Shown here piece by piece: positions 36,079-44,579 of a DNA stretch of 64,000 nt (positions are counted from its first letter, which is position 1; each line of letters begins with the position of its first letter). The stretch lies in assembly GCA_902603555.1 (NCBI GenBank), contig CACKVD010000001.1, positions 43,785 to 107,784 of the forward strand, in the 5' to 3' direction. The notes beneath the pieces are model-generated. The model searched no databases. It was not told where the DNA came from and saw only the letters and a program-made list of their open reading frames with translations. Source of the stretch: an uncultured Pelagibacteraceae bacterium (GTDB taxonomy: Bacteria; Pseudomonadota; Alphaproteobacteria; Pelagibacterales; Pelagibacteraceae). The translations under genes were made by a program, and so were the position numbers.

Positions 36079-36109
36079 AAAAAAGGGCGGTTATTAAATA
36101 ACCGCCCTT
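36079..36109 (-). terminator. Terminator-like hairpin between potD and potB
   Basis: On the minus strand an 11-13 base stem with a GGGCGG/CCGCCC core and a very short loop is followed by six T (36084-36079). It lies 37 bases after the potD stop and 3 bases before the potB start. Partial read-through would give more binding protein than permease, a common arrangement in ABC operons. Confidence 0.8.
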
Positions 36110-36146
36110 AAATTATAATATATAATTAAGTTTAATAAAACTTAAA

Positions 36147-37268
36147 TTATAGACCAGCTTTCATAGCTTCCCACTTTTCACCAAGCTCTGTTCCATTGTC
36201 AGCCCAGAAAATTGGGTCAACTAAGAAATAGTTTTTAGTGTTTTGTGGTGCAGTTGGCATTTGTGGGACCATATTAGTTTTACCATCTTTATACCAAGGC
36301 TCCCCTGCTTCCATAATTGCTATAGAAGATTTTCTCCAAGGAGCATATGCGATGTATTTCGCACTTCCTGCTAACATCTCTGTACTAGTCATCATAGCTA
36401 AAGCTTTTTTGGCCATACCATTAGCATCGTTTGGTCCACCCTTAACTTGTACGAAGTACTCGTAGTCAAGACCTTGTCCATCCCATACTTGTTTGATTGG
36501 TGCACCTTCTCCAACTTCTGCGTTAAAGAATCTACCATTCCAACCTGTAGCCATTACAACTTCACCTGAAACTAATAATTCTGGTGGTTGAGCACCTGCA
36601 GACCAAAATACACATCCACCTTTTGGATCTGTACATAATTCTTTGATCTTATCCATAGCTCTTTGAACACCTTTTTCAGTGTTTAAAGCTTTATAGATTT
36701 TTGCTCCACCTTTTCCTGGTTTAATACCATCTGCAGCTAACGCGATCTCTAAGTTAGTTAAAGCGCTTTTGTAGATAGCTCTTTTTCCAGGGAATTTTTT
36801 TGTGTTAAAGAAATCTTTGATAGTCTTTGGAGTGCCTTTAACGTTTTGAGTGTTATAAGCATAGTTCCAAGAATATAAAATATTTCCTACAGCACATTTA
36901 CTTGGCATTGAAGTAAAGAAGTCTTTACTTGCAGGAGTTCCATCTGGTGCAGGTGGAAAATCTTTGTCAAAATCAAATTCAACAAATAATCCTTCGTCAC
37001 ATCCATTGATAGTATCCATCGCAAATACGTCGATTATATCCCACGTAATTTTGCCAGCTTCTTTTTGTGCTTTGATCTCAGATAATCCACCTGAATAGTC
37101 AACCCAGTTAATTGTTATACCAAGTTTCTTACCAGTAGGATCACCATAACCTAACTTTTGAGACTCTGTGTAAGCTCCACCCCAAGACACTGCAGTTACT
37201 GCAAATGCTGAAGTAGTTACAGAGATAGCAAAAGAAATGGCTAGTAATAATTTACTAATTGTCTTCAT
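36147..37268 (-). CDS. potD: Periplasmic substrate-binding protein, PotD family
   Basis: The 373-residue protein starts at the ATG at 37268-37266, which has a GGAGG ribosome-binding site and a clean signal peptide (MKTISKLLLAISFAISVTTS, cleavage after AFA); an upstream in-frame ATG lacks both. The mature part follows the solute-binding type 2 pattern with AVSWGGAYTESQ at its start and WDIIDVFAMD near 80. It delivers a cationic or small N-compound to PotBC. The operon with EutA/EutD-like enzymes suggests a ligand other than polyamine. Confidence 0.85.
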   Translation of the reverse strand: MKTISKLLLAISFAISVTTSAFAVTAVSWGGAYTESQKLGYGDPTGKKLGITINWVDYSGGLSEIKAQKEAGKITWDIIDVFAMDTINGCDEGLFVEFDFDKDFPPAPDGTPASKDFFTSMPSKCAVGNILYSWNYAYNTQNVKGTPKTIKDFFNTKKFPGKRAIYKSALTNLEIALAADGIKPGKGGAKIYKALNTEKGVQRAMDKIKELCTDPKGGCVFWSAGAQPPELLVSGEVVMATGWNGRFFNAEVGEGAPIKQVWDGQGLDYEYFVQVKGGPNDANGMAKKALAMMTSTEMLAGSAKYIAYAPWRKSSIAIMEAGEPWYKDGKTNMVPQMPTAPQNTKNYFLVDPIFWADNGTELGEKWEAMKAGL

Positions 37269-37360
37269 TTTTCCTCCGTTTAAACGTTTTTTTAAAAAAC
37301 AGATTACAACAAGATAGATAATGAGAGTCAACAGCCCATTTTACCTAATTTAATGATATA

Positions 37361-38440
37361 TTACTTGGGATCTAGAGCTCTTGCGTCTTCACTGTTCCAC
37401 CCAATTTTAATATCTTTACCAAGCTTAATATCCATGTTGGCTGAGCTATTTGGAATTTTTAAAATAAATTCATTGTTACCTAAAAGGTTAATACGAACTC
37501 TTGTATGATCTCCATGATATATTACTTCCTCAATTTTTCCTGAGTGAATATTGTCCATTTTATCACTTGGATTTATCAAAGCTCTTTCTGGTCTCAAAGA
37601 AATTTTGGTTTTTTCACCTTTTCCTTTTACTGATATAGGGTTTGCTAATATTTCTGTATTAGCTACCTTTACTTTACATTTTCCACCCGAAATATCTGAA
37701 ACCTCACCAGCAAAAGTATTGTTCTCACCAATAAATTCTGCAACAAAAGAGTTAACTGGTTTTTCATATAACTCATCAGGACTTGAAAGTTGTTGAACTT
37801 TACCATCATTAAATACTGCTATACGGTTAGACATGGTAAGAGCCTCACTTTGATCGTGAGTAACATAAACAACTGTCACACCTATACTTTCGTGAATATG
37901 TTTTATCTCATATTGCATACTCTCTCTTAAATTTTTATCTAAAGCTCCTAAAGGTTCGTCCATTAAAACTAACTGAGGATCAAATACTAAAGATCTTGCA
38001 ACCGCCACCCTTTGTTGCTGTCCACCTGACAATTGTCCTGGCATTCTGTCAGCAAAACCTTGTAGCGATACCATTGACAATGCTTTATCAATTTTTTTAT
38101 CTGCTTCATCTTTTGGAATTTTTCTAACTCTTAATGGAAATGCTAAATTTTCATAAACAGTCATGTGTGGAAACAAAGCATAGTTTTGGAACACCATTCC
38201 AATACCTCTTTTATGAGGCGGAATACTTGATATTGCTCTACCATCTAAATAAATTTCACCATGTGTTGGTGTTTCAAATCCTGCTAACATCATTAGACAA
38301 GTGGTTTTACCAGAACCAGAGGGTCCTAACATTGTTACGAACTCCCCTTCTTCAATATCCAATTGAAGATCTTTTACAACCAGTGTTTTACCGTCGTAAC
38401 TCTTATCCACTTTATCAAATTTTACGAATTCTTTATTCAT
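37361..38440 (-). CDS. potA: Spermidine/putrescine-type ABC transporter ATPase PotA
   Basis: The 359-residue ATPase has Walker A GPSGSGKTT near 39-47, signature LSGGQQQRVAVARSL near 137-151, Walker B VLMDEPLGALD near 160-170 and the His switch VTHDQSEA near 194. Residues after about 240 form the TOBE regulatory domain (SLRPERALI near 286). It energises the PotBC importer. It lies 56 bases downstream of the EutD-like gene and 92 bases upstream of potD. Confidence 0.92.
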   Translation of the reverse strand: MNKEFVKFDKVDKSYDGKTLVVKDLQLDIEEGEFVTMLGPSGSGKTTCLMMLAGFETPTHGEIYLDGRAISSIPPHKRGIGMVFQNYALFPHMTVYENLAFPLRVRKIPKDEADKKIDKALSMVSLQGFADRMPGQLSGGQQQRVAVARSLVFDPQLVLMDEPLGALDKNLRESMQYEIKHIHESIGVTVVYVTHDQSEALTMSNRIAVFNDGKVQQLSSPDELYEKPVNSFVAEFIGENNTFAGEVSDISGGKCKVKVANTEILANPISVKGKGEKTKISLRPERALINPSDKMDNIHSGKIEEVIYHGDHTRVRINLLGNNEFILKIPNSSANMDIKLGKDIKIGWNSEDARALDPK

Positions 38441-38496
38441 TGAAATAATTTAGTGAATTTAAAACATTTGTAAGAAAGAATATCAACCCCTAATAT

Positions 38497-39666
38497 CTAG
38501 CTTTTAATATGAAGTTCTTTAGAAAAATTACAAAATAATTCAGAACCTTTATCAGTAACTCTAATTGCTTCAGAGGCTTCTACTCCCCAATTTCCAAATT
38601 GCATTACTGCAATCATATGAAAAGTAACGTTAGGTTGTAATACTGTCATGTCATCTTTTGATATATTTAATGTATGCTCTCCCCAATCTGGTGGATAGCC
38701 AATACCAATTGAATATCCAGTTCTTGAAGTCTTTTCTATTCCATATTTGTCTAGTACTTTCCAAAAAGCTTGAGCAACATCATCTGCGGTGTTTCCAGCT
38801 TTAACTAAATCTATTCCAGCTTGAAGAGCTTCGTTAGTTTTTTTCATTGTATCAATCTTTTTTTGATCTGGTTTTCCAAGTAAAACTGTTCTAGCCATTG
38901 GACAATGATATTTTTTATTAACTCCTGATAATTCAATAATTGTAGCTTCTCCATCTACAAATTTATCTTCGGACCATGTTAAGTGTGAAGCTGATGTGCC
39001 CTTTCCCGTTGGTATCATTGGGACTATGGATGAATAATCTCCACCAAATTCTGATGTACCTTTTATTAATGTAGAATAAATTTCTGAAACTGCATCGCAC
39101 TGTCTTACTCCAGGATTTATAGCATCAAAAGCTTTTTTCATTCCTAATTCAGTGATTTGAGCTGCTGCTTTCATAAACTTTATTTCAGCATCTGATTTAA
39201 CAACTCTCACCCAATTAACTAATCTTTCACAATCTAAAACTTTAGCATTGGGTAAACCTTGTTTAATTTTTTCATAACAGTAAGCAGTGAAATAATGACT
39301 ATCCATTTCTAGTCCTATAGAAAGTTTGTCCCACTTTCTTCCTTTTATGAGATCTACAAGCGCATCATAAGGATGTAGTGGCCAAGTATGAATATATTTC
39401 TCATGATACTTAATTATATTTTCATCCTTAAGATAAGTTTTAATATACGCACCACCCGCATCTTGATTTCTAACAAAACAAATTGGCTCATCAGCATTAA
39501 CATGTACTATTACACATTGTGCATAATAAAATGACCATGCATCATAACCTGTTAGATAATTCATATTAGATGGGTCTTGTGAGATTAGTAGTTCAATACC
39601 TTTTTCTTGCATGGAAGCTTGAACTTTTTTTAATCTAGATTTGTATTCTTCTTTAGTAAAATTCAT
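38497..39666 (-). CDS. M24-family hydrolase, ectoine hydrolase DoeA/EutD-like
   Basis: The 389-residue creatinase/aminopeptidase-P-fold protein closely follows the pattern of ectoine hydrolases. Matching segments include ISQDPSNMNYLTGYDAWSFY near 29-48, GLEMDSHYFTAYCY near 117-130, LVNWVRVVKSDAEI near 149-162 and the terminal block GYSIGIGYPPDWGEHTL near 319-335. DoeA opens ectoine to N-acetyl-2,4-diaminobutyrate. The EutA-like gene 3 bases upstream supports the ectoine-type assignment, but no DoeB-like deacetylase is present, so a related cyclic amide or amidine remains possible. Family resemblance is from memory. Confidence 0.7.
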   Translation of the reverse strand: MNFTKEEYKSRLKKVQASMQEKGIELLISQDPSNMNYLTGYDAWSFYYAQCVIVHVNADEPICFVRNQDAGGAYIKTYLKDENIIKYHEKYIHTWPLHPYDALVDLIKGRKWDKLSIGLEMDSHYFTAYCYEKIKQGLPNAKVLDCERLVNWVRVVKSDAEIKFMKAAAQITELGMKKAFDAINPGVRQCDAVSEIYSTLIKGTSEFGGDYSSIVPMIPTGKGTSASHLTWSEDKFVDGEATIIELSGVNKKYHCPMARTVLLGKPDQKKIDTMKKTNEALQAGIDLVKAGNTADDVAQAFWKVLDKYGIEKTSRTGYSIGIGYPPDWGEHTLNISKDDMTVLQPNVTFHMIAVMQFGNWGVEASEAIRVTDKGSELFCNFSKELHIKS

Positions 39667-39669
39667 AAT

Positions 39670-40413
39670 TTAATTATTAAATAATTCGCCAAAACCTTCA
39701 ACTTTATTATTATAATTTATTTCTTTGAGGGTATCCCAAATTAAAGTTTGGTTACTTGATAAAACAACTTTATTTATTTTTTTTTCTAATTCACTAATTA
39801 CTGAAAGTACTGGTAATGCAGTACAAGAAATAAATAAAGCATCACTCTTAGTGAGATCTATTTTTGCAAGTATTTCAAATACATGTTGTGGATCAACTTT
39901 ACCAATATCTAGATCTGAAGCTATATCAAAATAAGAAAGTTCATCAATTTCAATATTTTCTTTTTTAAAATAATTAATTACAGATTGATTTATTTCATCT
40001 GTATAAGGAGTAAAAATTGACAATCTTTTTATCTTTAAACTTTTAATTGCATTTATTGCTGATGTTATTGGTGTTGTGACTTTGGTATTTGGTTTTGCTG
40101 AATTTACTTTGTCATGAATTGATTGATAACCAGCAGCAATTGTTCCTGAAGTACATCCATAAGCAACACAATCCAATTTTTGACCTGGCAGAATATCCTC
40201 AGCAACTTTTGGAATATCATCTGCCATTTTTTTTAATGTTGCATTCGTTAAAGGATTGTAACATTTAATTCTATTGCAGTATAAATCTATGTCCTTACCA
40301 TATATTACATTATTAAAATCTTTTTCGATTCTAAAATCAGTAGCTAATGTAATTAACCCTACCCTCGGATTATGCTTTTTTAGATATTTCGGTTCTATCT
40401 TAGTTAATTTCAT
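39670..40413 (-). CDS. Asp/Glu racemase-superfamily protein, EutA-like
   Basis: The 247-residue protein has the superfamily's two catalytic Cys regions: AYGCTSGTIAAGY near 85-97 and FISCTALPVLS near 195-205. It begins with RVGLITLATDFRIEKDF, as in EutA and maleate-isomerase-like proteins. EutA is linked to hydroxyectoine use, perhaps as a racemase; maleate isomerase and arylmalonate decarboxylase share the fold. It is the first gene of the EutA-EutD-PotADBC run and lies next to paired repeats in its leader. Confidence 0.68.
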   Translation of the reverse strand: MKLTKIEPKYLKKHNPRVGLITLATDFRIEKDFNNVIYGKDIDLYCNRIKCYNPLTNATLKKMADDIPKVAEDILPGQKLDCVAYGCTSGTIAAGYQSIHDKVNSAKPNTKVTTPITSAINAIKSLKIKRLSIFTPYTDEINQSVINYFKKENIEIDELSYFDIASDLDIGKVDPQHVFEILAKIDLTKSDALFISCTALPVLSVISELEKKINKVVLSSNQTLIWDTLKEINYNNKVEGFGELFNN

Positions 40414-40420
40414 TTAAAGC

Positions 40421-40446
40421 TTGATTAAATATATATTGATTAAATA
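40421..40446. promoter_or_regulatory. Two direct 11-bp repeats in the divergent eutA-like / monooxygenase promoter region
   Basis: The 11-mer TTGATTAAATA occurs at 40421-40431 and again at 40436-40446, a 15-base period, 8-33 bases upstream of the EutA-like start. The gap (40414-40553) separates two divergent catabolic operons. Direct repeats here could bind a regulator controlling one or both. AT-rich sequence makes chance repeats more likely, so confidence is limited. The plus operon start has a strong AAGGAGG. Confidence 0.4.
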
Positions 40447-40553
40447 GTCTAGTTAAATTACAGTTCTATTTAAGCGATACATAACTCGTCGATATTTACA
40501 AAATACGAAAGTGGGATCAATCGTCTTAGATTTAATTATTTAAGGAGGTTCGA

Positions 40554-41720
40554 ATGAAATTTGGATATTTTTGCAATACCACAAACTGGGATCATAAACC
40601 CTATGATCAATTATTAGATGAAACTAAAGAGATCACTACTTACTGTGATGAAAATAATTGGAACTCTATTTGGTACACTGAACATCACTTTAATCATGAG
40701 GGAATGGAGTCTTGTACTAACCCAATAATGATGGGTGTTGATGCTGCTGCAAGAACTAAACAAATAAGAATAGGTCAAGCTTGTAATGTTATCACTTTCC
40801 ATAACCCAATAAGATTAGCAGAGGACATCGCTTTATTAGATCAATTATCCAATGGAAGAGTTGAGGTTGGAATTGGTAGAGGTATTTATGGAAGGGAAGC
40901 AATCAATATGAATAAAGAGGCTGATCTTAAAGATCAGGCTAAAAACTTTAGATTGTTCGATGAAACTCTAACAATAATGAAAAAAGCTTGGACTGAGGAA
41001 TTTTTTAGTCACAAAGGAGAATTTTACACTTATCCATCACCAAACTTTGTTTGGCAACATGACATGAGTCCACCAAGTGAAAAATTTTTAGATACAAAAA
41101 CAAATGAAATTAAAAAAATAAGTATTGTTCCAAAACCAAAACAAGCGCCTCATCCTCCAATTTGGCAGGTGGTAGACGGTGCAAGATCAATTGAATGGGC
41201 AGCACAAAATGGTCTTAACACTATAATGTGGATACCAACTGTAAAAGCTTTGAAGAAAAGATTTGAGATATATAAAGATGCAAAATCAAAAGCTGAAAAT
41301 AGAGATGTTCCATTAGGAGAAGGAATTTCTTTAGTTAGAGATATGTTTGTTGCAGAAACTATGGAAGAAGCAGAAAAATTAGCTGGGGAACACATCATAA
41401 ATTATATGAAATGGGTTTGTCATTGGAGAGGTTTAGGAAATCATATGGACCCAGGTGAAGAATTGCCAGAGACAAAACATAAATTAGATCTTCTAAATTA
41501 TGATTTCTTACATAAAAGAAATTTATTATTTGGTACTCCTGAATATGTAGTTAATAAAATAAATGAATTAAAATCAGAATTAAACTTACAAAACCTACAA
41601 GTTTGGTCAAACTTCCCTGGAATTGATCACAAAGCTTGTATGAGAAGTATAAAGTTGTTTAATGATGAAGTAATACCTAAAATTAACTTTGATGACGACG
41701 ATATTGAGAAAGCCAGTTAG
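40554..41720 (+). CDS. Luciferase-like flavin-dependent monooxygenase
   Basis: The 388-residue TIM-barrel protein belongs to the bacterial luciferase-like (LLM) superfamily. It shows WYTEHHFNHEG near 41-51, the core LDQLSNGRVEVGIGRGIYG near 94-112 and a C-terminal FGTPEYVVNKI near 325-335. Members use reduced FMN or F420 with oxygen to hydroxylate or cleave a substrate. No flavin reductase is encoded nearby. It leads a five-gene operon with an AA_synth protein, a hydrolase and an aldehyde dehydrogenase, which implies a catabolic oxygenase. F420 use is unlikely in this lineage but is not excluded. Confidence 0.82.
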   Translation: MKFGYFCNTTNWDHKPYDQLLDETKEITTYCDENNWNSIWYTEHHFNHEGMESCTNPIMMGVDAAARTKQIRIGQACNVITFHNPIRLAEDIALLDQLSNGRVEVGIGRGIYGREAINMNKEADLKDQAKNFRLFDETLTIMKKAWTEEFFSHKGEFYTYPSPNFVWQHDMSPPSEKFLDTKTNEIKKISIVPKPKQAPHPPIWQVVDGARSIEWAAQNGLNTIMWIPTVKALKKRFEIYKDAKSKAENRDVPLGEGISLVRDMFVAETMEEAEKLAGEHIINYMKWVCHWRGLGNHMDPGEELPETKHKLDLLNYDFLHKRNLLFGTPEYVVNKINELKSELNLQNLQVWSNFPGIDHKACMRSIKLFNDEVIPKINFDDDDIEKAS

Positions 41721-42307
41721 TGAAACTTGAATTAAGGAAGTTTACAAAATTTGTAGATAAAACTTTTATTGAAGGTGGAAAAGAAGCTAAAGAACCAGTT
41801 TTACTTGTTTCGGTAGCAGCTGTTTTTAAAAACCCTTGGGCTGGACAAGGTTTTGTTGAAGACTTAAAACCAATCATTTTAGATTTAGCTCCAAAACTTG
41901 GTGATATATTGGTACCAGAATTAATTAAAGAAATTGGATCACCTGAAAAAATTTTAGCTTATGGAAAAGCTGGCACTGCAGGATTGAATGGTGAAATAGA
42001 ACATGCATCAGCTTTTATTCATACTTTAAGATTTGGAAATAAATTTAGAGACGCTGTTGGTGGTACTTCGTATTTAAGTTTTACAAATACAAGAGGGCCT
42101 GCAGGATCTAAAATATCTATTCCTATGATGCACAAAACAGACTCTGGTTTAAGACCCTATTATTTAACTCATGAATTTACTATTCATGATGCACCATTTG
42201 ATGATGAAATTGTAATTGCAATTGGTGGTGCTTCGAGTGGAAGAGCTCATGCTAGAACTGGAGACCGTTATCAAGATATGAAAGAAATGGGATTAGATCC
42301 CAAATAA
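41720..42307 (+). CDS. AA_synth/DUF1185-family protein
   Basis: The 195-residue protein matches the family annotated as amino acid synthesis protein (DUF1185). Signatures are KEPVLLVSVAAVFKNPWAGQ near 22-41, YGKAGTAGLNGEIEHASAF near 79-97 and IAIGGASSGRAHARTGDR near 172-189. Its reaction is unknown. The start is GTG, sharing one base with the monooxygenase stop. In other proteobacteria such proteins lie beside flavin monooxygenases and aldehyde dehydrogenases, as here; I recall that context only generally. Confidence 0.75.
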   Translation: MKLELRKFTKFVDKTFIEGGKEAKEPVLLVSVAAVFKNPWAGQGFVEDLKPIILDLAPKLGDILVPELIKEIGSPEKILAYGKAGTAGLNGEIEHASAFIHTLRFGNKFRDAVGGTSYLSFTNTRGPAGSKISIPMMHKTDSGLRPYYLTHEFTIHDAPFDDEIVIAIGGASSGRAHARTGDRYQDMKEMGLDPK

Positions 42308-42311
42308 TCTA

Positions 42312-43094
42312 ATGTCCCAAAATTTTGATCCAAATCAAAATTATTATTCTTTTAATAAAAAAAAATCTGTACCTGTTGTATTTATTCATGGAGTAGGTCT
42401 TGATAATCGAATGTGGGATTATCAAATCAAATACTTCAATGAATATTCAGTTCTAACTTATGATTTGTTAGGACACGGAAAAACACCATGTGATAAAGAC
42501 AAACTTAGTCTTAAAGATTTTTCTAATCAACTTTTAGAAATTTTAGATCATTTGGAAGTTGAGAAAATAAATCTTATTGGTTTTTCTTTAGGCTCTTTGA
42601 TTGCATTGGATTTTTCATCTCATTTTCAAAAAAAAGTGGAAAAACTTATATTAATTGGCACTACTTATAAAAGATCAGATGAAGAGAGATCACTTGTATT
42701 AGATAGATATAATCAGGCAAAATTAAATAAGCCAATATCTAAGCAAGCTTTAAAAAGATGGTTTAGTGACAAATATCTTGAGGATAATCCAAAAACTTAT
42801 GATTTGTTTATGAAAATCTTAAACAAAGAACCGAAGGATCATAAAAACTTTCTTAAAGCTTATGAGCTATTTGCTAATCACTATGATGATTTTGAAGCCA
42901 TTAAAAAGATAGACAGAAAAACTTTAGTAATGACTGGTTCAGATGATGTTGGCTCTACTCCAGCAATGTCTAAAGAATTAGTAAAAGACCTTGTTAATTC
43001 TACTTATATTGAAATTAAAAATGGAAAACATCTTTGTAGTATAGAATGTGCAGATGATGTTAATATGAAAATTAAAAATTTTATTAATAATTAA
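42312..43094 (+). CDS. Alpha/beta hydrolase
   Basis: The 260-residue protein has the hydrolase fold with oxyanion-hole HGVGLDNRMW near 26-35, nucleophile Ser92 in GFSLGS, acid region VMTGSDDVGS near 210 and catalytic His in NGKHLCSIE near 237-245. It resembles RutD and 3-oxoadipate enol-lactonases. In this operon it would cleave an ester, lactone, amide or C-C bond made by the monooxygenase. It begins 4 bases after the AA_synth stop and abuts the next gene. Confidence 0.82.
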   Translation: MSQNFDPNQNYYSFNKKKSVPVVFIHGVGLDNRMWDYQIKYFNEYSVLTYDLLGHGKTPCDKDKLSLKDFSNQLLEILDHLEVEKINLIGFSLGSLIALDFSSHFQKKVEKLILIGTTYKRSDEERSLVLDRYNQAKLNKPISKQALKRWFSDKYLEDNPKTYDLFMKILNKEPKDHKNFLKAYELFANHYDDFEAIKKIDRKTLVMTGSDDVGSTPAMSKELVKDLVNSTYIEIKNGKHLCSIECADDVNMKIKNFINN

Positions 43095-44576
43095 ATGTCA
43101 AAAATTCAAGATTTTAAGATGTATATTAATGGTGAATGGGTAGATTCATCCTCTGGAAAAAAAATTGAAACATTAAATCCTGAAAATAATGAAGTTTGGG
43201 CAACTGTTCCTGAGGCAAATGAAAAGGATGTTGATAAAGCTGTTCAATCAGCCCAAAAAGCTTTTGAAAATAATTGGTCTACACTTCATCCAAGAGAAAG
43301 AGCAAAATATTTAAAATTAATTGCTGATCAACTAAGAGCTAATGCAGAACATCTTGGAAAAATAGAAACCATTGATACTGGTAAACTTTATAGAGAAACA
43401 AAAACTCAAGCTAATTATATTGCAGAATATTATGAATACTTTGCAGGTTTAGCTGACAAAGTAGAAGGAACTGTTGTCCCAATAGATAAACCAGATATGC
43501 AAGTTACAACAACAAGAATTCCTATAGGTGTTGTGGCTGCAATTATTCCTTGGAATTCTCAAATGCTATTAACAGCCGTTAAGCTCGCACCAGCTCTTGC
43601 AATGGGAAATACTGTTGTAATTAAAGCATCTGAACTTGCTCCAGTAACTCTTTTAGAGTTTGCAAAATTAATTGATAAAGCTGGATTACCAAAAGGAGTA
43701 ATTAATATAATTACCGGTTTAGGTGAGCCATGTGGTAAAGCATTAACTACACACAATCTTGTAGAAAGAATAGCATTCACTGGTGGGCCAGAGACTGCGA
43801 AACATATTGTTAAAAACTCTGCAGAAAATTTATCTCAAGTAAGCTTGGAACTTGGTGGTAAAAGTCCAGTTGTAATATTTGATGATGCTGATCAAGAAAA
43901 TGCTTTAAATGGAATAACTGCAGGAATATTTGGAGCAAGTGGTCAAAGTTGCATTGCAGGATCTAGGCTTTATTTACAATCTAGTATTTATGATGAATTT
44001 TTAAAAAAATTAATTTCAAAAGCTGAAAAAATAAAATTGGGTGGTCCAATGGAAAAAGATACACAAATGGGACCATTAAATAGTTTTAAACAATTAGAAA
44101 ACATAGAAAAAAATATAAAAGCAACTATTGAACAAGGTGGAAAGATTAGATGCGGCGGAAAAAGATCTTCTGTTTCTAATAAAGGTTACTACTTTCCAGC
44201 AACAATTATAGAATGTGAAAATCACAACCTTCCTGTTGCAGAAAATGAATTATTCGGTCCTATATTATCAGTTATGAAGTTTGATAAAGAAGATGAGGTA
44301 ATAAATAAAATGAACGATAACAAATATGGACTTTCATCTGGAGTTTATACTTCTAACTTTGCGCGTGGCTTAAGAGTATCTAAAGCTATACGCGCTGGTA
44401 TAGTTTTCATAAATACTTACCGATTAATCTCTCCAATGGCTCCTTTTGGTGGTATTAAAGATAGTGGTTATGGCAAAGAAGCCGGCATTGAGTCTATTAA
44501 AGAATACACAAGAATTAAGACCACATGGTATAATTCATCAGACAAACCGATGACTGATCCATTTACAATGGGTTAG
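43095..44576 (+). CDS. NAD(P)-dependent aldehyde dehydrogenase
   Basis: The 493-residue ALDH has nucleophile Cys in GASGQSCIAGSRLY near 275-288, general base in VSLELGGKSPVV near 251-262 and NAD-binding IIPWNSQMLL near 150-159. It starts directly after the hydrolase stop. The whole pattern is that of betaine-, hydroxymuconic- or vanillin-type aldehyde dehydrogenases, so the substrate should be the aldehyde from the preceding steps. It is distinct from the enzyme at 27900-29336. Confidence 0.88.
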   Translation: MSKIQDFKMYINGEWVDSSSGKKIETLNPENNEVWATVPEANEKDVDKAVQSAQKAFENNWSTLHPRERAKYLKLIADQLRANAEHLGKIETIDTGKLYRETKTQANYIAEYYEYFAGLADKVEGTVVPIDKPDMQVTTTRIPIGVVAAIIPWNSQMLLTAVKLAPALAMGNTVVIKASELAPVTLLEFAKLIDKAGLPKGVINIITGLGEPCGKALTTHNLVERIAFTGGPETAKHIVKNSAENLSQVSLELGGKSPVVIFDDADQENALNGITAGIFGASGQSCIAGSRLYLQSSIYDEFLKKLISKAEKIKLGGPMEKDTQMGPLNSFKQLENIEKNIKATIEQGGKIRCGGKRSSVSNKGYYFPATIIECENHNLPVAENELFGPILSVMKFDKEDEVINKMNDNKYGLSSGVYTSNFARGLRVSKAIRAGIVFINTYRLISPMAPFGGIKDSGYGKEAGIESIKEYTRIKTTWYNSSDKPMTDPFTMG

Positions 44577-44579
44577 AAC

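Noticed and set aside
37269-37331. Upstream start extending PotD by 21 residues
   Set aside because: The internal ATG has a GGAGG site and gives a normal signal peptide; the extension would bury it.
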